Shown: positions 33,370 to 42,411 of the stretch, piece after piece
Layout: every line of letters begins with the position of its first letter
Position numbering within the stretch: the first letter of the stretch is position 1
Translations under genes and position numbers: made by a program
Notes under the pieces: generated by a model
Told to the model about the DNA's origin: nothing
The model's database searches: none
What the model saw: the letters and a program-made list of their open reading frames with translations, nothing else
DNA from: Fervidobacterium gondwanense DSM 13020
GTDB taxonomy: Bacteria; Thermotogota; Thermotogae; Thermotogales; Fervidobacteriaceae
Direction: 5' to 3'
Assembly: GCF_900143265.1 (NCBI RefSeq)
Contig: NZ_FRDJ01000001.1
Span: 310,001-374,000 of the forward strand
DNA length: 64,000 nt

Positions 33370-34796
33370 CTTATTCCCTCCCCAACCTCTTCTATCCATT
33401 TAAGAATTTCTTCTCTACTTGCTCTCAAATCTTCTTCAAGGAATTTCAATTCTGTTTCGTTGAATTCTTTTCTGTTTTCGCGTTTGATCAGCTCTTTAAG
33501 ATAGCTCTTTTTCATCTCTTCAACAGGATATTCGATTACACCTATCTGTGCGGGGTGTTCTGGTATTGCGATAACTTTTCCAGGCTTATCTTCTTTTATT
33601 GGATCGCCTCGTTTAACAATCATCCCCATCTTTTTTGCAAATGTGAGCTGTGCGGAAGGTAATTTTCCAGCGCCCGTGTATTCGGTTTCGTTTACAACGA
33701 TAGTCTTGTCTTCGTCCATCTCAAGTGCGAGTGCTATCGCAGCCGTCAAAGATGTATTACCTGCAGGTCCTCTCTGCAAGCCTTCCAAGTGTGCAAGCAT
33801 CTCTGTTACGTAGAAGACTTCTCCTTGAGTTACAAGGACGTATCTGTCCATATACCTGAGAGGTCTTGCCGCGTTCTTTGGCACGTCTGATCTATCAGGA
33901 AATACGGCGAATGGGATTCCGAAGCCCGTATGGCCTGTTGTGAAGTACTTTTTATTGAAATCGTTGTCGCTCGCCATGTGAAGACCTCTTAAGTCCACGC
34001 TTGCGCCTATTATCTTTGTTTCAGTTGCACCTGCTTTTTTCAAACCGCGTGCGGTTCCTGTGATAAGTCCACCACCTGCGTGTGTAACAACAACCGCATC
34101 AGGATACTTGCCCGTCAATTCTTTCATCTGCTGAGCGATTTCGTATCCGAGCGTCTCTATCCCTGCTATGGCGTACGGTGAGTAAAGCGAAGCGTTGAAA
34201 TATCCTGTTTCTTCAAGCAATCTCAGAGTGTAATAGAAAAGCTCTGGTCCGACGGTAAGTTGGACAACCTCCGCGCCATATGCTTCACAAGCTCTGCCTT
34301 TTTCGAGGATCTCGGGCTGTCCTCTCCACTGGCTGTCGTAGCATTCCTGAACGATGATACATTTTAAACCTCTTTTTGCAGCTTGAGATGCAACCGCTGC
34401 ACCATAGTTACCACTCGTTGCTGCAATGACACCTTTGTAACCGAGTTTTTGAGCATGATAAACACTGACAGCTGCTCTTCTGTCTTTAAAACTCCCTGAC
34501 GGGTTTGTCGCTTCGTCTTTTAAAAATATCCTCGCGCCTTTGCCTTTTGGAGCTATCTTCTTAATCAATCTATTTATATTCTTCAATTCGACAAGCGGCG
34601 TGTTACCCACACAAGTTTCAGCCTGTATTTCCCGGACTTCTTCTATCGAATATCCGACTTCTTTCATCATTTTTTCATAATCGAACGCTATTCCGTTGAT
34701 GATGAATTTTTCGTAATCTATCCCGACAGCTTTCTTCATTATCTCGGCGCGTCTTGCCATAACTGCGCTATAGGATATGTCGAGGTTATTTGCCAT
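33366..34796 (-). CDS. ortB: 2-amino-4-oxopentanoate thiolase, beta subunit OrtB
   Basis: PLP enzyme of fold type II (threonine-synthase-like), 476 residues. With OrtA it cleaves 2-amino-4-oxopentanoate with CoA to acetyl-CoA and alanine. The PLP lysine is in NPSGSFKDRRAAVS; the cofactor-binding glycine loop is AGGGLITG. ATG 34796 is chosen because GGTGGTGAG lies upstream; it overlaps the ortA end by 11 bp. Overlaps on both sides indicate translational coupling. Confidence 0.94.
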   Translation of the reverse strand: MANNLDISYSAVMARRAEIMKKAVGIDYEKFIINGIAFDYEKMMKEVGYSIEEVREIQAETCVGNTPLVELKNINRLIKKIAPKGKGARIFLKDEATNPSGSFKDRRAAVSVYHAQKLGYKGVIAATSGNYGAAVASQAAKRGLKCIIVQECYDSQWRGQPEILEKGRACEAYGAEVVQLTVGPELFYYTLRLLEETGYFNASLYSPYAIAGIETLGYEIAQQMKELTGKYPDAVVVTHAGGGLITGTARGLKKAGATETKIIGASVDLRGLHMASDNDFNKKYFTTGHTGFGIPFAVFPDRSDVPKNAARPLRYMDRYVLVTQGEVFYVTEMLAHLEGLQRGPAGNTSLTAAIALALEMDEDKTIVVNETEYTGAGKLPSAQLTFAKKMGMIVKRGDPIKEDKPGKVIAIPEHPAQIGVIEYPVEEMKKSYLKELIKRENRKEFNETELKFLEEDLRASREEILKWIEEVGEGIR

Positions 34797-35124
34797 TTTT
34801 CTCACCACCTGAATGCTCATCACTTTCTAAGAATTCTCGTAATTCCATGCCTATGGTGATGAGCTCCGGCACTGGCTCGCCAAAGTCATGCTCATACTTT
34901 GGATTGACAGCAACCAATGTACCGGAAACAATCCTACCCGTTGGTGTTTTTATGTTCACGGTATTTCCAATTTCGGCTTTTTCATCTATCAGAAAACCTT
35001 TGACACGCATTTCAAGAGGGACTTTCTTCGTATCGTCAGGTACTTGCGGCGCTCGTTCAGTTGGTTGCAAAATCCTCACTTGAACTTGCACCCAATCGCC
35101 CTTTTTAGCAACATTTGGGAGCAT
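34786..35124 (-). CDS. ortA: 2-amino-4-oxopentanoate thiolase, alpha subunit OrtA
   Basis: 112 residues, beta-rich small subunit. Typical start KKGDWVQVQVRILQPTERAPQVPDDTK and C-terminal GEPVPELITIG. Assigned from its own pattern and from its place between ord and ortB, as in clostridial ornithine clusters. GGAGGTGAG precedes ATG 35124. Confidence 0.92.
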   Translation of the reverse strand: MLPNVAKKGDWVQVQVRILQPTERAPQVPDDTKKVPLEMRVKGFLIDEKAEIGNTVNIKTPTGRIVSGTLVAVNPKYEHDFGEPVPELITIGMELREFLESDEHSGGEKNGK

Positions 35125-35154
35125 TCGCTCACCTCCAGAATTTAGAAGTCAAGC

Positions 35155-36165
35155 TCATTTTGTGAATGAAAGTATTGACCTTGGAACCGGCAAATCTGCC
35201 ATGCATTTCAGCCCCGGCTGAGCACCGATAACTATCGGTATCATGTTCGTTGCAATCGCTATCGTTGCCTTTCCTCCGGGTATCTCCGGTTTTATCGAAA
35301 GGTTTATATTTATGTCCCCGTATATCTCTATGTAATCTCCAGTATCGACACCTTCAAGGTGCGGATGAATCTGTTGCGGATGGTAGAGCTCAATCACGCA
35401 TTTGTCTCCAACGTATGCCTTAGCTGAATGATTACACCCCGCAACCATGCCCGGTTGTACTTTAACGACGGGCGTTTCTCTGTATACGTTAGAAATTATC
35501 GGTTTTCGTTCTTCTTCAACTTTTGATATGTTCCATCCCAACGCTCTTGAAATCATAGCGATGCTCTGCGGGAAACCTATGTGTCCAACGATAGTACCTT
35601 TCTTCAAACCTTCTTCGAATTGCTCTGGCGTTGTTCCGACGCCTTGAGTTTCCATAACCGTCTTCCCAAACGGAGATAAATCGTTTATTCTTTTCGCTAT
35701 TATCTTATCAACTCTTGTGCAAACACCAGTTAACGCTATTATGAGAGTGTCGAGCACAAAACCGGGGTTAACACCTGTTCCGAGAATCGTAACGCCATAC
35801 CTTTTTGCAAGGCTGTCCATATAGAGCGATTCCTCTGGATGTGAATCAAATGGGAATGCCATCTCTTCTGCAATAGTTATTACGTTTGCATGATTCTTAA
35901 CTGCGTATTCGATTTGAGGAAGCACGTCTTTTACGAAAGAGCTTGTAGCTATCACAACGAGGTCTGGATTTGTTTCCTCAATAACGTCGATTGAATCTCT
36001 AACGCGCACGCCGTAGTTTCCCAAGCCAAGAAGTTCACCCACATCTTTGCCTATAAACTCTGGGTTCTTATCGATAACTCCGACGAGTTTCATGAATTTG
36101 CTCTCAATAATATTCTTTGCGATACCCCTTCCCATCGCTCCAAATCCCCAAGTGACTATTCTCAT
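35155..36165 (-). CDS. ord: 2,4-diaminopentanoate dehydrogenase Ord
   Basis: NAD(P)+-dependent oxidative deamination of 2,4-diaminopentanoate to 2-amino-4-oxopentanoate. 336 residues; N-terminal Rossmann motif [12 protein letters not shown] (7-18) and a dihydrodipicolinate-reductase-like layout with GVNPGFVLD in the middle. ATG 36165 has AGGAGGG upstream. First gene of ord-ortA-ortB-oraS-oraE. No ornithine racemase gene lies in the window, so D-ornithine must be made by a product encoded elsewhere. Confidence 0.93.
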   Translation of the reverse strand: MRIVTWGFGAMGRGIAKNIIESKFMKLVGVIDKNPEFIGKDVGELLGLGNYGVRVRDSIDVIEETNPDLVVIATSSFVKDVLPQIEYAVKNHANVITIAEEMAFPFDSHPEESLYMDSLAKRYGVTILGTGVNPGFVLDTLIIALTGVCTRVDKIIAKRINDLSPFGKTVMETQGVGTTPEQFEEGLKKGTIVGHIGFPQSIAMISRALGWNISKVEEERKPIISNVYRETPVVKVQPGMVAGCNHSAKAYVGDKCVIELYHPQQIHPHLEGVDTGDYIEIYGDININLSIKPEIPGGKATIAIATNMIPIVIGAQPGLKCMADLPVPRSILSFTK

Positions 36166-36207
36166 ATACTTTCCCTCCTATATTCGTTATTCGAAGAATA
36201 CAAAACT

Positions 36208-36237
36208 ATTTTACAGAAAATTGACCATATACATCAA
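36208..36237 (-). promoter_or_regulatory. Promoter of the ornithine operon
   Basis: Minus strand TTGATG (36237-36232), 18 bp, TAAAAT (36213-36208), 42 nt before ord. Confidence 0.55.
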
Positions 36238-36450
36238 CTTGACCTTTTCGTATGCTTTTATTGCTAAGTATTGAGATGCTAATCTAATCTTAATATACTC
36301 TTTTTCTCTTTCTTTTGCTTTCGTATACTTGTGCATGCAACGTGTTTTCAGAAAACGAACACAATGCTGAGCAATTCTACAATTGTTTTTCGGAGCTATT
36401 TCTCGTATTAGTTAATCTCTTGTTAACATACTTTTTTCACTAATTGCTCA
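36238..36450. other. Divergent intergenic region, no gene recognised
   Basis: AT-rich spacer between the divergent ord operon and the Thr/Glu-repeat gene. The only local structure I see is GTTTTC-A-GAAAAC (36344-36356), a 13-bp palindrome that could be a protein site. Confidence 0.45.
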
Positions 36451-36478
36451 TTGAAAGTTACATTTAAAATGGTATAAT
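36451..36478 (+). promoter_or_regulatory. Strong promoter of the Thr/Glu-repeat protein gene
   Basis: TTGAAA (36451-36456), 16-bp spacer, extended -10 TGGTATAAT (36470-36478). This is one of the best promoters in the window. Start codon 48 nt downstream. Confidence 0.75.
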
Positions 36479-36526
36479 CGCTCTTGAAAGCTGGTTTTTC
36501 AACAACTCACAAAGGAGGTTGGAGCT

Positions 36527-36811
36527 ATGGCATCCAAGAAAGGTCTTACGGTAACACTTATCGTTATAGCTATCATTGTGGTAGCTATCATCTGGGCAGT
36601 AGCAGCAAACAAGAGCAAAGCAGCTGAAGCAACAACAGAAGAAGCAACAACAACAGAAGAAGTAACAACGGAAGAAACAACAACGGAAGAACTCCCAGCT
36701 GAAGAAGTAACAACAGAAGAAACAACAACAGAAGAAGCAACAGAAGCAACAACAGAGGAAATTCCAGTTGAAGAAACAACAACAGAAGAAGCAACAGAAG
36801 CAACATTCTAA
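36527..36811 (+). CDS. Small membrane-anchored Thr/Glu-repeat protein
   Basis: 94 residues, not a family I recognise. Residues 1-6 are basic (MASKKG), 7-27 form one hydrophobic helix, then NKSKAAEA, and the last ~60 residues are almost only T, E, A and V in TTEE-type repeats (TTEEATTTEEVTTEETTTEE and further). The N-terminal helix without a cleavage site suggests an anchored protein with a long acidic tail outside the cytoplasm. It is real: a near-consensus promoter, AAAGGAGG (36511-36518) 8 nt before the ATG, and a terminator right after it. The antisense frame (poly-Leu) is only a shadow of the repeat. Copy number of the repeat may vary between strains. Confidence 0.75.
   Translation: MASKKGLTVTLIVIAIIVVAIIWAVAANKSKAAEATTEEATTTEEVTTEETTTEELPAEEVTTEETTTEEATEATTEEIPVEETTTEEATEATF
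36627..36808 (+). repeat. Coding low-complexity repeat (ACA/GAA-rich)
   Basis: Degenerate tandem units of the form gaa-gaa-(gta/gca)-aca-aca encode the TTEE repeat. Almost no cytosine-rich or thymine-rich codon is used, so the strand is strongly purine/A-rich and prone to slippage. Confidence 0.7.
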
Positions 36812-36825
36812 TATTGAAAACTAAT

Positions 36826-36855
36826 AAAAGCGGGCTTTTGAAAGCCCGCTTTTTT
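36826..36855. terminator. Bidirectional terminator between the repeat protein gene and purB
   Basis: AAAAGCGGGCTT (36826-36837) pairs with AAGCCCGCTTTT (36842-36853) around TTGA, followed by more T on the plus strand and, reading minus, by TTTTATTAG. Serves both convergent genes. Confidence 0.88.
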
Positions 36856-38146
36856 ATTTTTCAAACCTTTTGAATATTTCTTCAACATTTCTTAGATAGT
36901 AATCAGGTTCGAATAAGCTATCAAGTTTTTCTTTGGAAATATATTCTGAAATTCTTTCATCGCTTTGAATCTTTTCTTTAAACGATTCTCCACTTTCCCA
37001 ACATTCAAGGGCATATTTCTGAACAACTTTGTACGCCTCTTCCCTGCTCATTCCAGACTCAACAAGTGCAAGCAGTATTCTCTGTGAGTAAACCAATCCG
37101 TTTGTAAGTTCTAAGTTCCTTCTGACGTTGTTTTCAAAAACTCTCAAATTTTCAACTAGATATCTTGTTTTCTCAAGCATGTAGTATATTGTCATCGTTG
37201 AATCTGGCAAGATGTACCTTTCAGCCGATGAGTGCGATATGTCACGTTCATGCCATAGAGCCATGTTCTCAAACCCAACTTGTGCGTAGCTTCTCATGAG
37301 CCTTGCCATACCCGTCAGCCTTTCACAAAGAATTGGGTTCTTTTTGTGAGGCATAGCCGATGAGCCTCTTTGCCCTTCTCTAAATGGTTCCATCGCTTCG
37401 AGAACTTCTGTTCTTTGAAGATGTCTTATTTCAATAGCTATACGTTCTATCAGTCCAGCTGTAATTGCAAAAACGGAAAGAATGTGAGCAATGTAGTCTC
37501 TGCTGACAACCTGGGTGGCCACAGGAGTTGGCTTTAAACCGAGCTTTTCGAGTGCAATTTTTTCTACAACAGGCTCAATGTTTGCATAATTGCCAACCGC
37601 TCCACTCAGTTTCCCAACGGATATCTCTTCTATCGCATCGTTTAATCTTCGAATATCTCTCATAAGTTCAGCATACCAAGAGAGGAATTTCAACCCAAAT
37701 GATGTTGGTTCTGCATGCACGCCATGTGTTCTTCCTATTGTTGGCAAATTCTTGTATTCAACGGCCTTTTTGTACAAGACGTCAGCAAGTTTGTTCATCG
37801 AGTCAAGGATATGTCTTGATGCTCTAACAAGTGCAAGTGAGTTGGCTGTGTCGACGATATCCGATGAGGTAAGCCCGTAGTGGAAATAACGCGCTTCATC
37901 TCCCATGTTCTTCGTAACAGATTTTATAAACGCTATAACGTCGTGATCAACAACTTTCTCAATCTCTAAGATATCTTCAACGTCGATAACAGCTTTCTTC
38001 CGTATCTCTTCTGATGTTCCTCTCGGTGCAATGCCAAGCTCTTCATACGCTTCAACAACGGCGAGTTCTACTTCTAGCCACCTTTCGTACTGAGCTTTTA
38101 AGGTCCATAAGCTCTTTAATGGCTCTAATGCATACCTTTCTACCAC
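36854..38146 (-). CDS. purB: Adenylosuccinate lyase PurB
   Basis: Cleaves SAICAR to AICAR and adenylosuccinate to AMP, in purine synthesis. 430 residues, normal length. Family signature GSSAMPHKKNPI (with the catalytic Ser loop), plus TSSDIVDTA and GRTHGVHAEPT. GTG 38146 is chosen because GGGGGGTG is upstream and it follows the methyltransferase stop by 4 nt; a longer start at 38176 would overlap that gene. It is the distal gene of a flagellar operon, an odd partner for a housekeeping enzyme. Confidence 0.93.
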   Translation of the reverse strand: MVERYALEPLKSLWTLKAQYERWLEVELAVVEAYEELGIAPRGTSEEIRKKAVIDVEDILEIEKVVDHDVIAFIKSVTKNMGDEARYFHYGLTSSDIVDTANSLALVRASRHILDSMNKLADVLYKKAVEYKNLPTIGRTHGVHAEPTSFGLKFLSWYAELMRDIRRLNDAIEEISVGKLSGAVGNYANIEPVVEKIALEKLGLKPTPVATQVVSRDYIAHILSVFAITAGLIERIAIEIRHLQRTEVLEAMEPFREGQRGSSAMPHKKNPILCERLTGMARLMRSYAQVGFENMALWHERDISHSSAERYILPDSTMTIYYMLEKTRYLVENLRVFENNVRRNLELTNGLVYSQRILLALVESGMSREEAYKVVQKYALECWESGESFKEKIQSDERISEYISKEKLDSLFEPDYYLRNVEEIFKRFEK

Positions 38147-38150
38147 AAAA

Positions 38151-38822
38151 CTACACCCCCCACTGCGGTGGGTCAACTATCAAATGTTTCCCACCGTTCT
38201 TTTTTCCTCTAACTACAACTAATTTCGCTTCTTTTTCAGGTGTTCCGTGCAAAAAACACATTCTTTGAACTATCAACCTCTGCTTTTCTAACAAAGTGAT
38301 CATTTCCACGAGTATCTTCGGCGAGAATGCGAAAACGAATGTGCCTTTGTTTCTAATCAGGTAAGAAGCTCCATGAATAAAATCCTTTAGTAAATCGTAG
38401 TCAGCATTTCTTGAGATTTTTCTTATCTTATTCGGGCTTTCTTTACCTATATGGAACGGTAGATTCGAAACAACCATGTCAAACGTTTCCGTATTGTAGT
38501 TAGACCTTATATCTCGAACATCAATGTTTCTAAAAACAACTTTATCCTCTAAACCGTTTATCTTTATTCCATCAACCGCAAGGTCAAACAACTCTTTTTG
38601 TACTTCTATCCCCTCCACGTACAGATTATACAACTTCGCAAGTGCAAACGCAACAATCCCTGTTCCACTACCCAATTCCACAACACGCTTGACATCAGCG
38701 GTTGGTTTGCTGTACCATACTAAAAAAGCCGACGCGTGCGTCGGCCTGTGTGTAGGTAAATCTATTGTCTCTATTCCTCTTAAAATTTCTGATGAGAATC
38801 TTCTAGTCAGGAACTCGTTCAT
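38151..38822 (-). CDS. SAM-dependent methyltransferase, TrmN6/YfiC-like
   Basis: 223 residues, class-I Rossmann methyltransferase. Motif I is VVELGSGTGIVAFALA, the acidic end of strand 2 is GIEVQKELFDLA, and the catalytic-loop motif is SNLPFHIG, a variant of the NPP(Y/F) motif of N6-adenine methyltransferases (Leu replaces the first Pro). TrmN6 methylates A37 of tRNA1(Val); that exact target is uncertain here. ATG 38822 follows the flgL stop by 4 nt with GGTGG in front. Between flgL and purB in the operon. Confidence 0.75.
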   Translation of the reverse strand: MNEFLTRRFSSEILRGIETIDLPTHRPTHASAFLVWYSKPTADVKRVVELGSGTGIVAFALAKLYNLYVEGIEVQKELFDLAVDGIKINGLEDKVVFRNIDVRDIRSNYNTETFDMVVSNLPFHIGKESPNKIRKISRNADYDLLKDFIHGASYLIRNKGTFVFAFSPKILVEMITLLEKQRLIVQRMCFLHGTPEKEAKLVVVRGKKNGGKHLIVDPPQWGV

Positions 38823-38826
38823 ACGA

Positions 38827-39720
38827 TTATCCACCGACAAAATCGACAAGCGATTTCTGGATAGCCATTGCAGCAGATTTTAGAGCTGCTTGCAGCACTG
38901 ATTGCTGCATGTTGAGGTCTGTGAGTACTTTTGTAAGGTCTGCATCTTGTTCTTTTGATAAGTATTCAGTATTGAACATTTTTAAATCTTCTATTCTCGA
39001 AGACACCATCTCAACCATGCGAGCAGTTGAACCGACTGTTGCGAAATGCTCCATCACAGACCTTTCGAGTATTCCAATTTCTTTCAACGATATTTCAGAA
39101 AGTTTCTTTTCGTTTCCCTCATAAAGAGCTTTTATCGCATCGTCTATTGTTGAAAAAACAGTTTTGCCGTTCTCCAAAGTGAATACGTCGTACACAGTTA
39201 CGCCGTATTCTATGCTGTAACCTAACGCATTTACTTTTCTCTTGACGTTCGCTTCCACAGGTGTAACGATGTTACCATTTTCATCGACCGGGCTCAGTTC
39301 AGACCTTGCACCACCAAAGATGTATTCATCACCAACGCGAGTGTTAGCAACTTCTATAAGATGCTCCTTTAAAGCCTTAAGTTCGGATGCTATAGCATTT
39401 CTTTCGTCAACTGTATTTGTACCGTTTGCACCCCTCACCATCAATTCCCTAACTCGATGGTATAGATCTGAAAGTTCCTGGAGTGTTGTATCATATGATT
39501 GTATAAAGTTATTGACATGGTCAACGTTACGCTTGAATTGTTCAAGCTCTCTCAACCTGCTTGATATATTCGATGCTCTTGTTGCAATAACAGCATCATC
39601 ACTCGGATATTGAACTTCCTTTCCTGAAGAAAGTTTATCGTGCATCTTTGCTATCCTGTACAAGTTTTGCTGTATGTTGAATAGAGACCTGTCATTTATC
39701 ATGTTATTTGTTATTCGCAT
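38827..39720 (-). CDS. flgL: Flagellar hook-associated protein 3 FlgL
   Basis: Hook-filament junction protein, exported by the flagellar secretion system. 297 residues with flagellin-like ends: N-terminal MRITNNMINDRSLFNIQQNL, KLSSGKEVQYPSDDAVIATR, and C-terminal heptad region ending in QQSVLQAALKSAAMAIQKSL. ATG 39720 has GGAGGTGA 5 nt upstream. Follows flgK by 47 nt. Confidence 0.92.
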   Translation of the reverse strand: MRITNNMINDRSLFNIQQNLYRIAKMHDKLSSGKEVQYPSDDAVIATRASNISSRLRELEQFKRNVDHVNNFIQSYDTTLQELSDLYHRVRELMVRGANGTNTVDERNAIASELKALKEHLIEVANTRVGDEYIFGGARSELSPVDENGNIVTPVEANVKRKVNALGYSIEYGVTVYDVFTLENGKTVFSTIDDAIKALYEGNEKKLSEISLKEIGILERSVMEHFATVGSTARMVEMVSSRIEDLKMFNTEYLSKEQDADLTKVLTDLNMQQSVLQAALKSAAMAIQKSLVDFVGG

Positions 39721-39767
39721 CAAAGTCACCTCCGCATGGTACTAAATGGTGCTGATTCATTCCAAGA

Positions 39768-42311
39768 CTATCTACCGACTAATCCGAGTTTATCGATAAC
39801 CCTCGAAATCATATCATCCACAGCGGTCATTACCCTTGCAGCCGCGTTGAAAGCTTGTTGGTACTTAATCATGTTTGCCATCTCTTCGTCGAGAGATACA
39901 CCCTTCACACGTTCCCTTTCGCCATCGATTTCTTTTTTCATAAGGTCCGTGTTGCTTTTGATCTTCATGGCGGTTTCACTTTCCACACCAAGTTCGGCAA
40001 CCACACCACCAAGATATTCATTGAATGATTCAAGCCCATCATTCAATACCTTTTTATATTTTAGCGCAGATAATAGTTCAACTATTCCTGTATTTGCCCT
40101 TCCTGAAGGCTTGAAAACCTTTGCATCCCAGTTTGGGTTTTCCTCTGTATAACCAATATCCACAGCTATTGTTTCAGGGTTGCTCTTTATAGTTGAGTTC
40201 ACTGCAAGTTTTTCGACAAATCTGTACGGCTCTTTTGGCAACTGTTTATCTATGAACAACGCATCGGCTTTTATGTATCTCATTCTCTGGTCCTGCGGCT
40301 TTTCGAACGGATTGACAAAGACAAACCCTTCATCCCAGTCGTTGAGAGGATCTCCATCAGAATCTATAAAACCAAGAGCACTCCAAAGCGCTTCAGGACC
40401 TTGGATAACCTTTTTCAGTTCAAATCCCAAAGACCTTGAACCACGCAAGACGAATTTTCCATGAGGTGTGACTTCTGCAATAATCCCAGTGTTCGCGTCG
40501 TTTATCATTTTTGCAAGGTCTTTCATGGTGTGCTTTGTTGGGTCTATCCTTATTTCTGTCGCACCTATGCGTATAGAGAAAGCTTGAGACCTGTTCAATA
40601 TGTTTTCAAGTGTCTCCTTGCCCGTATCGAGTGCTTTATACGTCTCTTTGTGGATATTTGCTTGTGTAAAGAGTCCACCAGAATCTGAGAGTTTTAGGCG
40701 ATTCAAATCGAATTCGTTTGCCTTCGTTGGTATTATCAGGAGCTTGTCATCATGCACATATGCTCTTATGTCGTTCCCAAAGTGAGTGTTGAGTTGGTTG
40801 GCTAAATCCTCAAGTGTTGTCGTTGCTGTAATACTCAGGATCTCTTCCTTTCCATTAATCGCAATTTTATATGACCCTTCAGAAACTTTGAAATCGTTTC
40901 TATTCACGACAAAAACATCGACGTTTTTCGTGGCAAATCCCATCGTGTTGAACATGTTACCGTTGAAATCAAGTGCAAGGGTGTTTCTTAAATTGCTATT
41001 CGCTTCAAAGTACAACCTGTAACCACCGTCACCGTGAGCACCAAGTTTTAAGTCGAACCATTTGTCAGTAATTGTCGACAAAGTGTTTTGAAAATCTTCG
41101 ACCGTATCGTATGGATTGACTCTCGCTGAAAAGACTTTGTCAGTACCATCGAAAAAGACTATTGCGCCCTTTTCGATAAACGGCTTAGTTGTAATATCGG
41201 CAAAATCTTTTCTGTCGCTCATTCCTGAGATATATTTGATAGGACCATTCTCAACCCTTTTCGCACCTGCTAATCTGTAAAGTATCGAATCTTCTATCCT
41301 CTCAGCAGATATATCGTTGAAGAATTTTAAACCGGTAACGCTCCCATCTCCGTTGAATCCATCTTGGTGAACAAGGTTGAACTCATCAGTAAGTGAGAGC
41401 ACAAATTCATCTAATCTGTTCATATATTTGACTAATGTCGAATCACGCAAATCAAAAAGACTTCTTAACTTTCCGTCATTTATGGAAACCATTGAATTCC
41501 CAGCGAATATTTCCTTAAAACCTTTACCGTAGGGTTTGTCAAGTGCCCTTAGTTCAACGACATCTTGACCGGTAAGGACGATTTGATTACCAAATCTCAG
41601 TGTTATCTGGCCAGCTTGGTCTTCATAATAATATATATCAGCAAGTTCAGAAAGCTCATCTAGAATTCTGTCTCGTTCATCAAGGAGGTCGTTGGGCGTA
41701 TATTTTAAACTAACAGCTGTTCTCACCTTGGCATTTATGTCTGCCAATCTCTTCACCATTGCATTTATCTGCTGAGTTCTTTGCGCAATTTCGTTATCTA
41801 TATCAACTCGCAATTGTTCGAGCCTCGTGTACAAATCTTGTATGTGTTCAACAAGTTCCTCCGCCCTACTCACAAGTCCTCTTTTTGCAGCTGTGTTCGT
41901 TGGGTCAGTAATCACTTCTTCTAACCCTGACCAGAAAGAATCGAAAAGATACCTGATTCCAGCCTCCGAAGGTTCTGCAAAGAGCTGTTCTACAAAATGC
42001 AAGTTTGCAGTCATTGTATCCCAGTAATTGTACTTGTTGTTCGTCTGCCTGAACTGTATGTCTAAGAACTCATCCCTTACACGCTTTATATCTCTAACGT
42101 AAACACCCGTACCTATCTGAAGTGGTATACTTGGTTGGGTTAACGATGTTAAAGGAATGGGGGGCATTGTAAGAAGTTCGGGCCTTTGACGTGAAAATCC
42201 CGGCGTATTCGCGTTCGATATATTATGTGCAACAACATTCATTGCCAACTTGCTTGCGTAAATTCCAAGTAATCCTGTGTTTAGCGTTCCGAATAGGCTT
42301 ATGTCTGGCAA
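39768..42311 (-). CDS. flgK: Flagellar hook-associated protein 1 FlgK
   Basis: First junction protein between hook and filament, 847 residues, longer than the ~550 of E. coli because of a large variable central region. The N-terminus has LNTGLLGIYASKLAMNVVAHNISNANTPGFSRQR (split here only by its own sequence), and the C-terminus has VSLDEEMANMIKYQQAFNAAARV, both typical of rod-hook proteins. TTG 42311 is chosen because AAAGGAG lies 8 nt upstream; the GTG 42320 overlaps that ribosome site. Confidence 0.93.
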   Translation of the reverse strand: MPDISLFGTLNTGLLGIYASKLAMNVVAHNISNANTPGFSRQRPELLTMPPIPLTSLTQPSIPLQIGTGVYVRDIKRVRDEFLDIQFRQTNNKYNYWDTMTANLHFVEQLFAEPSEAGIRYLFDSFWSGLEEVITDPTNTAAKRGLVSRAEELVEHIQDLYTRLEQLRVDIDNEIAQRTQQINAMVKRLADINAKVRTAVSLKYTPNDLLDERDRILDELSELADIYYYEDQAGQITLRFGNQIVLTGQDVVELRALDKPYGKGFKEIFAGNSMVSINDGKLRSLFDLRDSTLVKYMNRLDEFVLSLTDEFNLVHQDGFNGDGSVTGLKFFNDISAERIEDSILYRLAGAKRVENGPIKYISGMSDRKDFADITTKPFIEKGAIVFFDGTDKVFSARVNPYDTVEDFQNTLSTITDKWFDLKLGAHGDGGYRLYFEANSNLRNTLALDFNGNMFNTMGFATKNVDVFVVNRNDFKVSEGSYKIAINGKEEILSITATTTLEDLANQLNTHFGNDIRAYVHDDKLLIIPTKANEFDLNRLKLSDSGGLFTQANIHKETYKALDTGKETLENILNRSQAFSIRIGATEIRIDPTKHTMKDLAKMINDANTGIIAEVTPHGKFVLRGSRSLGFELKKVIQGPEALWSALGFIDSDGDPLNDWDEGFVFVNPFEKPQDQRMRYIKADALFIDKQLPKEPYRFVEKLAVNSTIKSNPETIAVDIGYTEENPNWDAKVFKPSGRANTGIVELLSALKYKKVLNDGLESFNEYLGGVVAELGVESETAMKIKSNTDLMKKEIDGERERVKGVSLDEEMANMIKYQQAFNAAARVMTAVDDMISRVIDKLGLVGR

Positions 42312-42411
42312 TGCGATCACTCCTTTTGAGTCGCATGAATCTGTCCAATTTTTCGAAAGCTTTTAAAATAAATAGAAAGGCTTCTCTCAGTTACTCTCTA
42401 AAAATCGAAAA

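Noticed and set aside
33366-33399. Longer oraS start at 33399
   Set aside because: The ATG at 33369 has the ribosome site and the ATGA overlap; the extension lies inside ortB.
36588-36806. Poly-leucine frame opposite the Thr/Glu-repeat gene
   Set aside because: It is the exact antisense of the GAA/ACA repeat, with no ribosome site.
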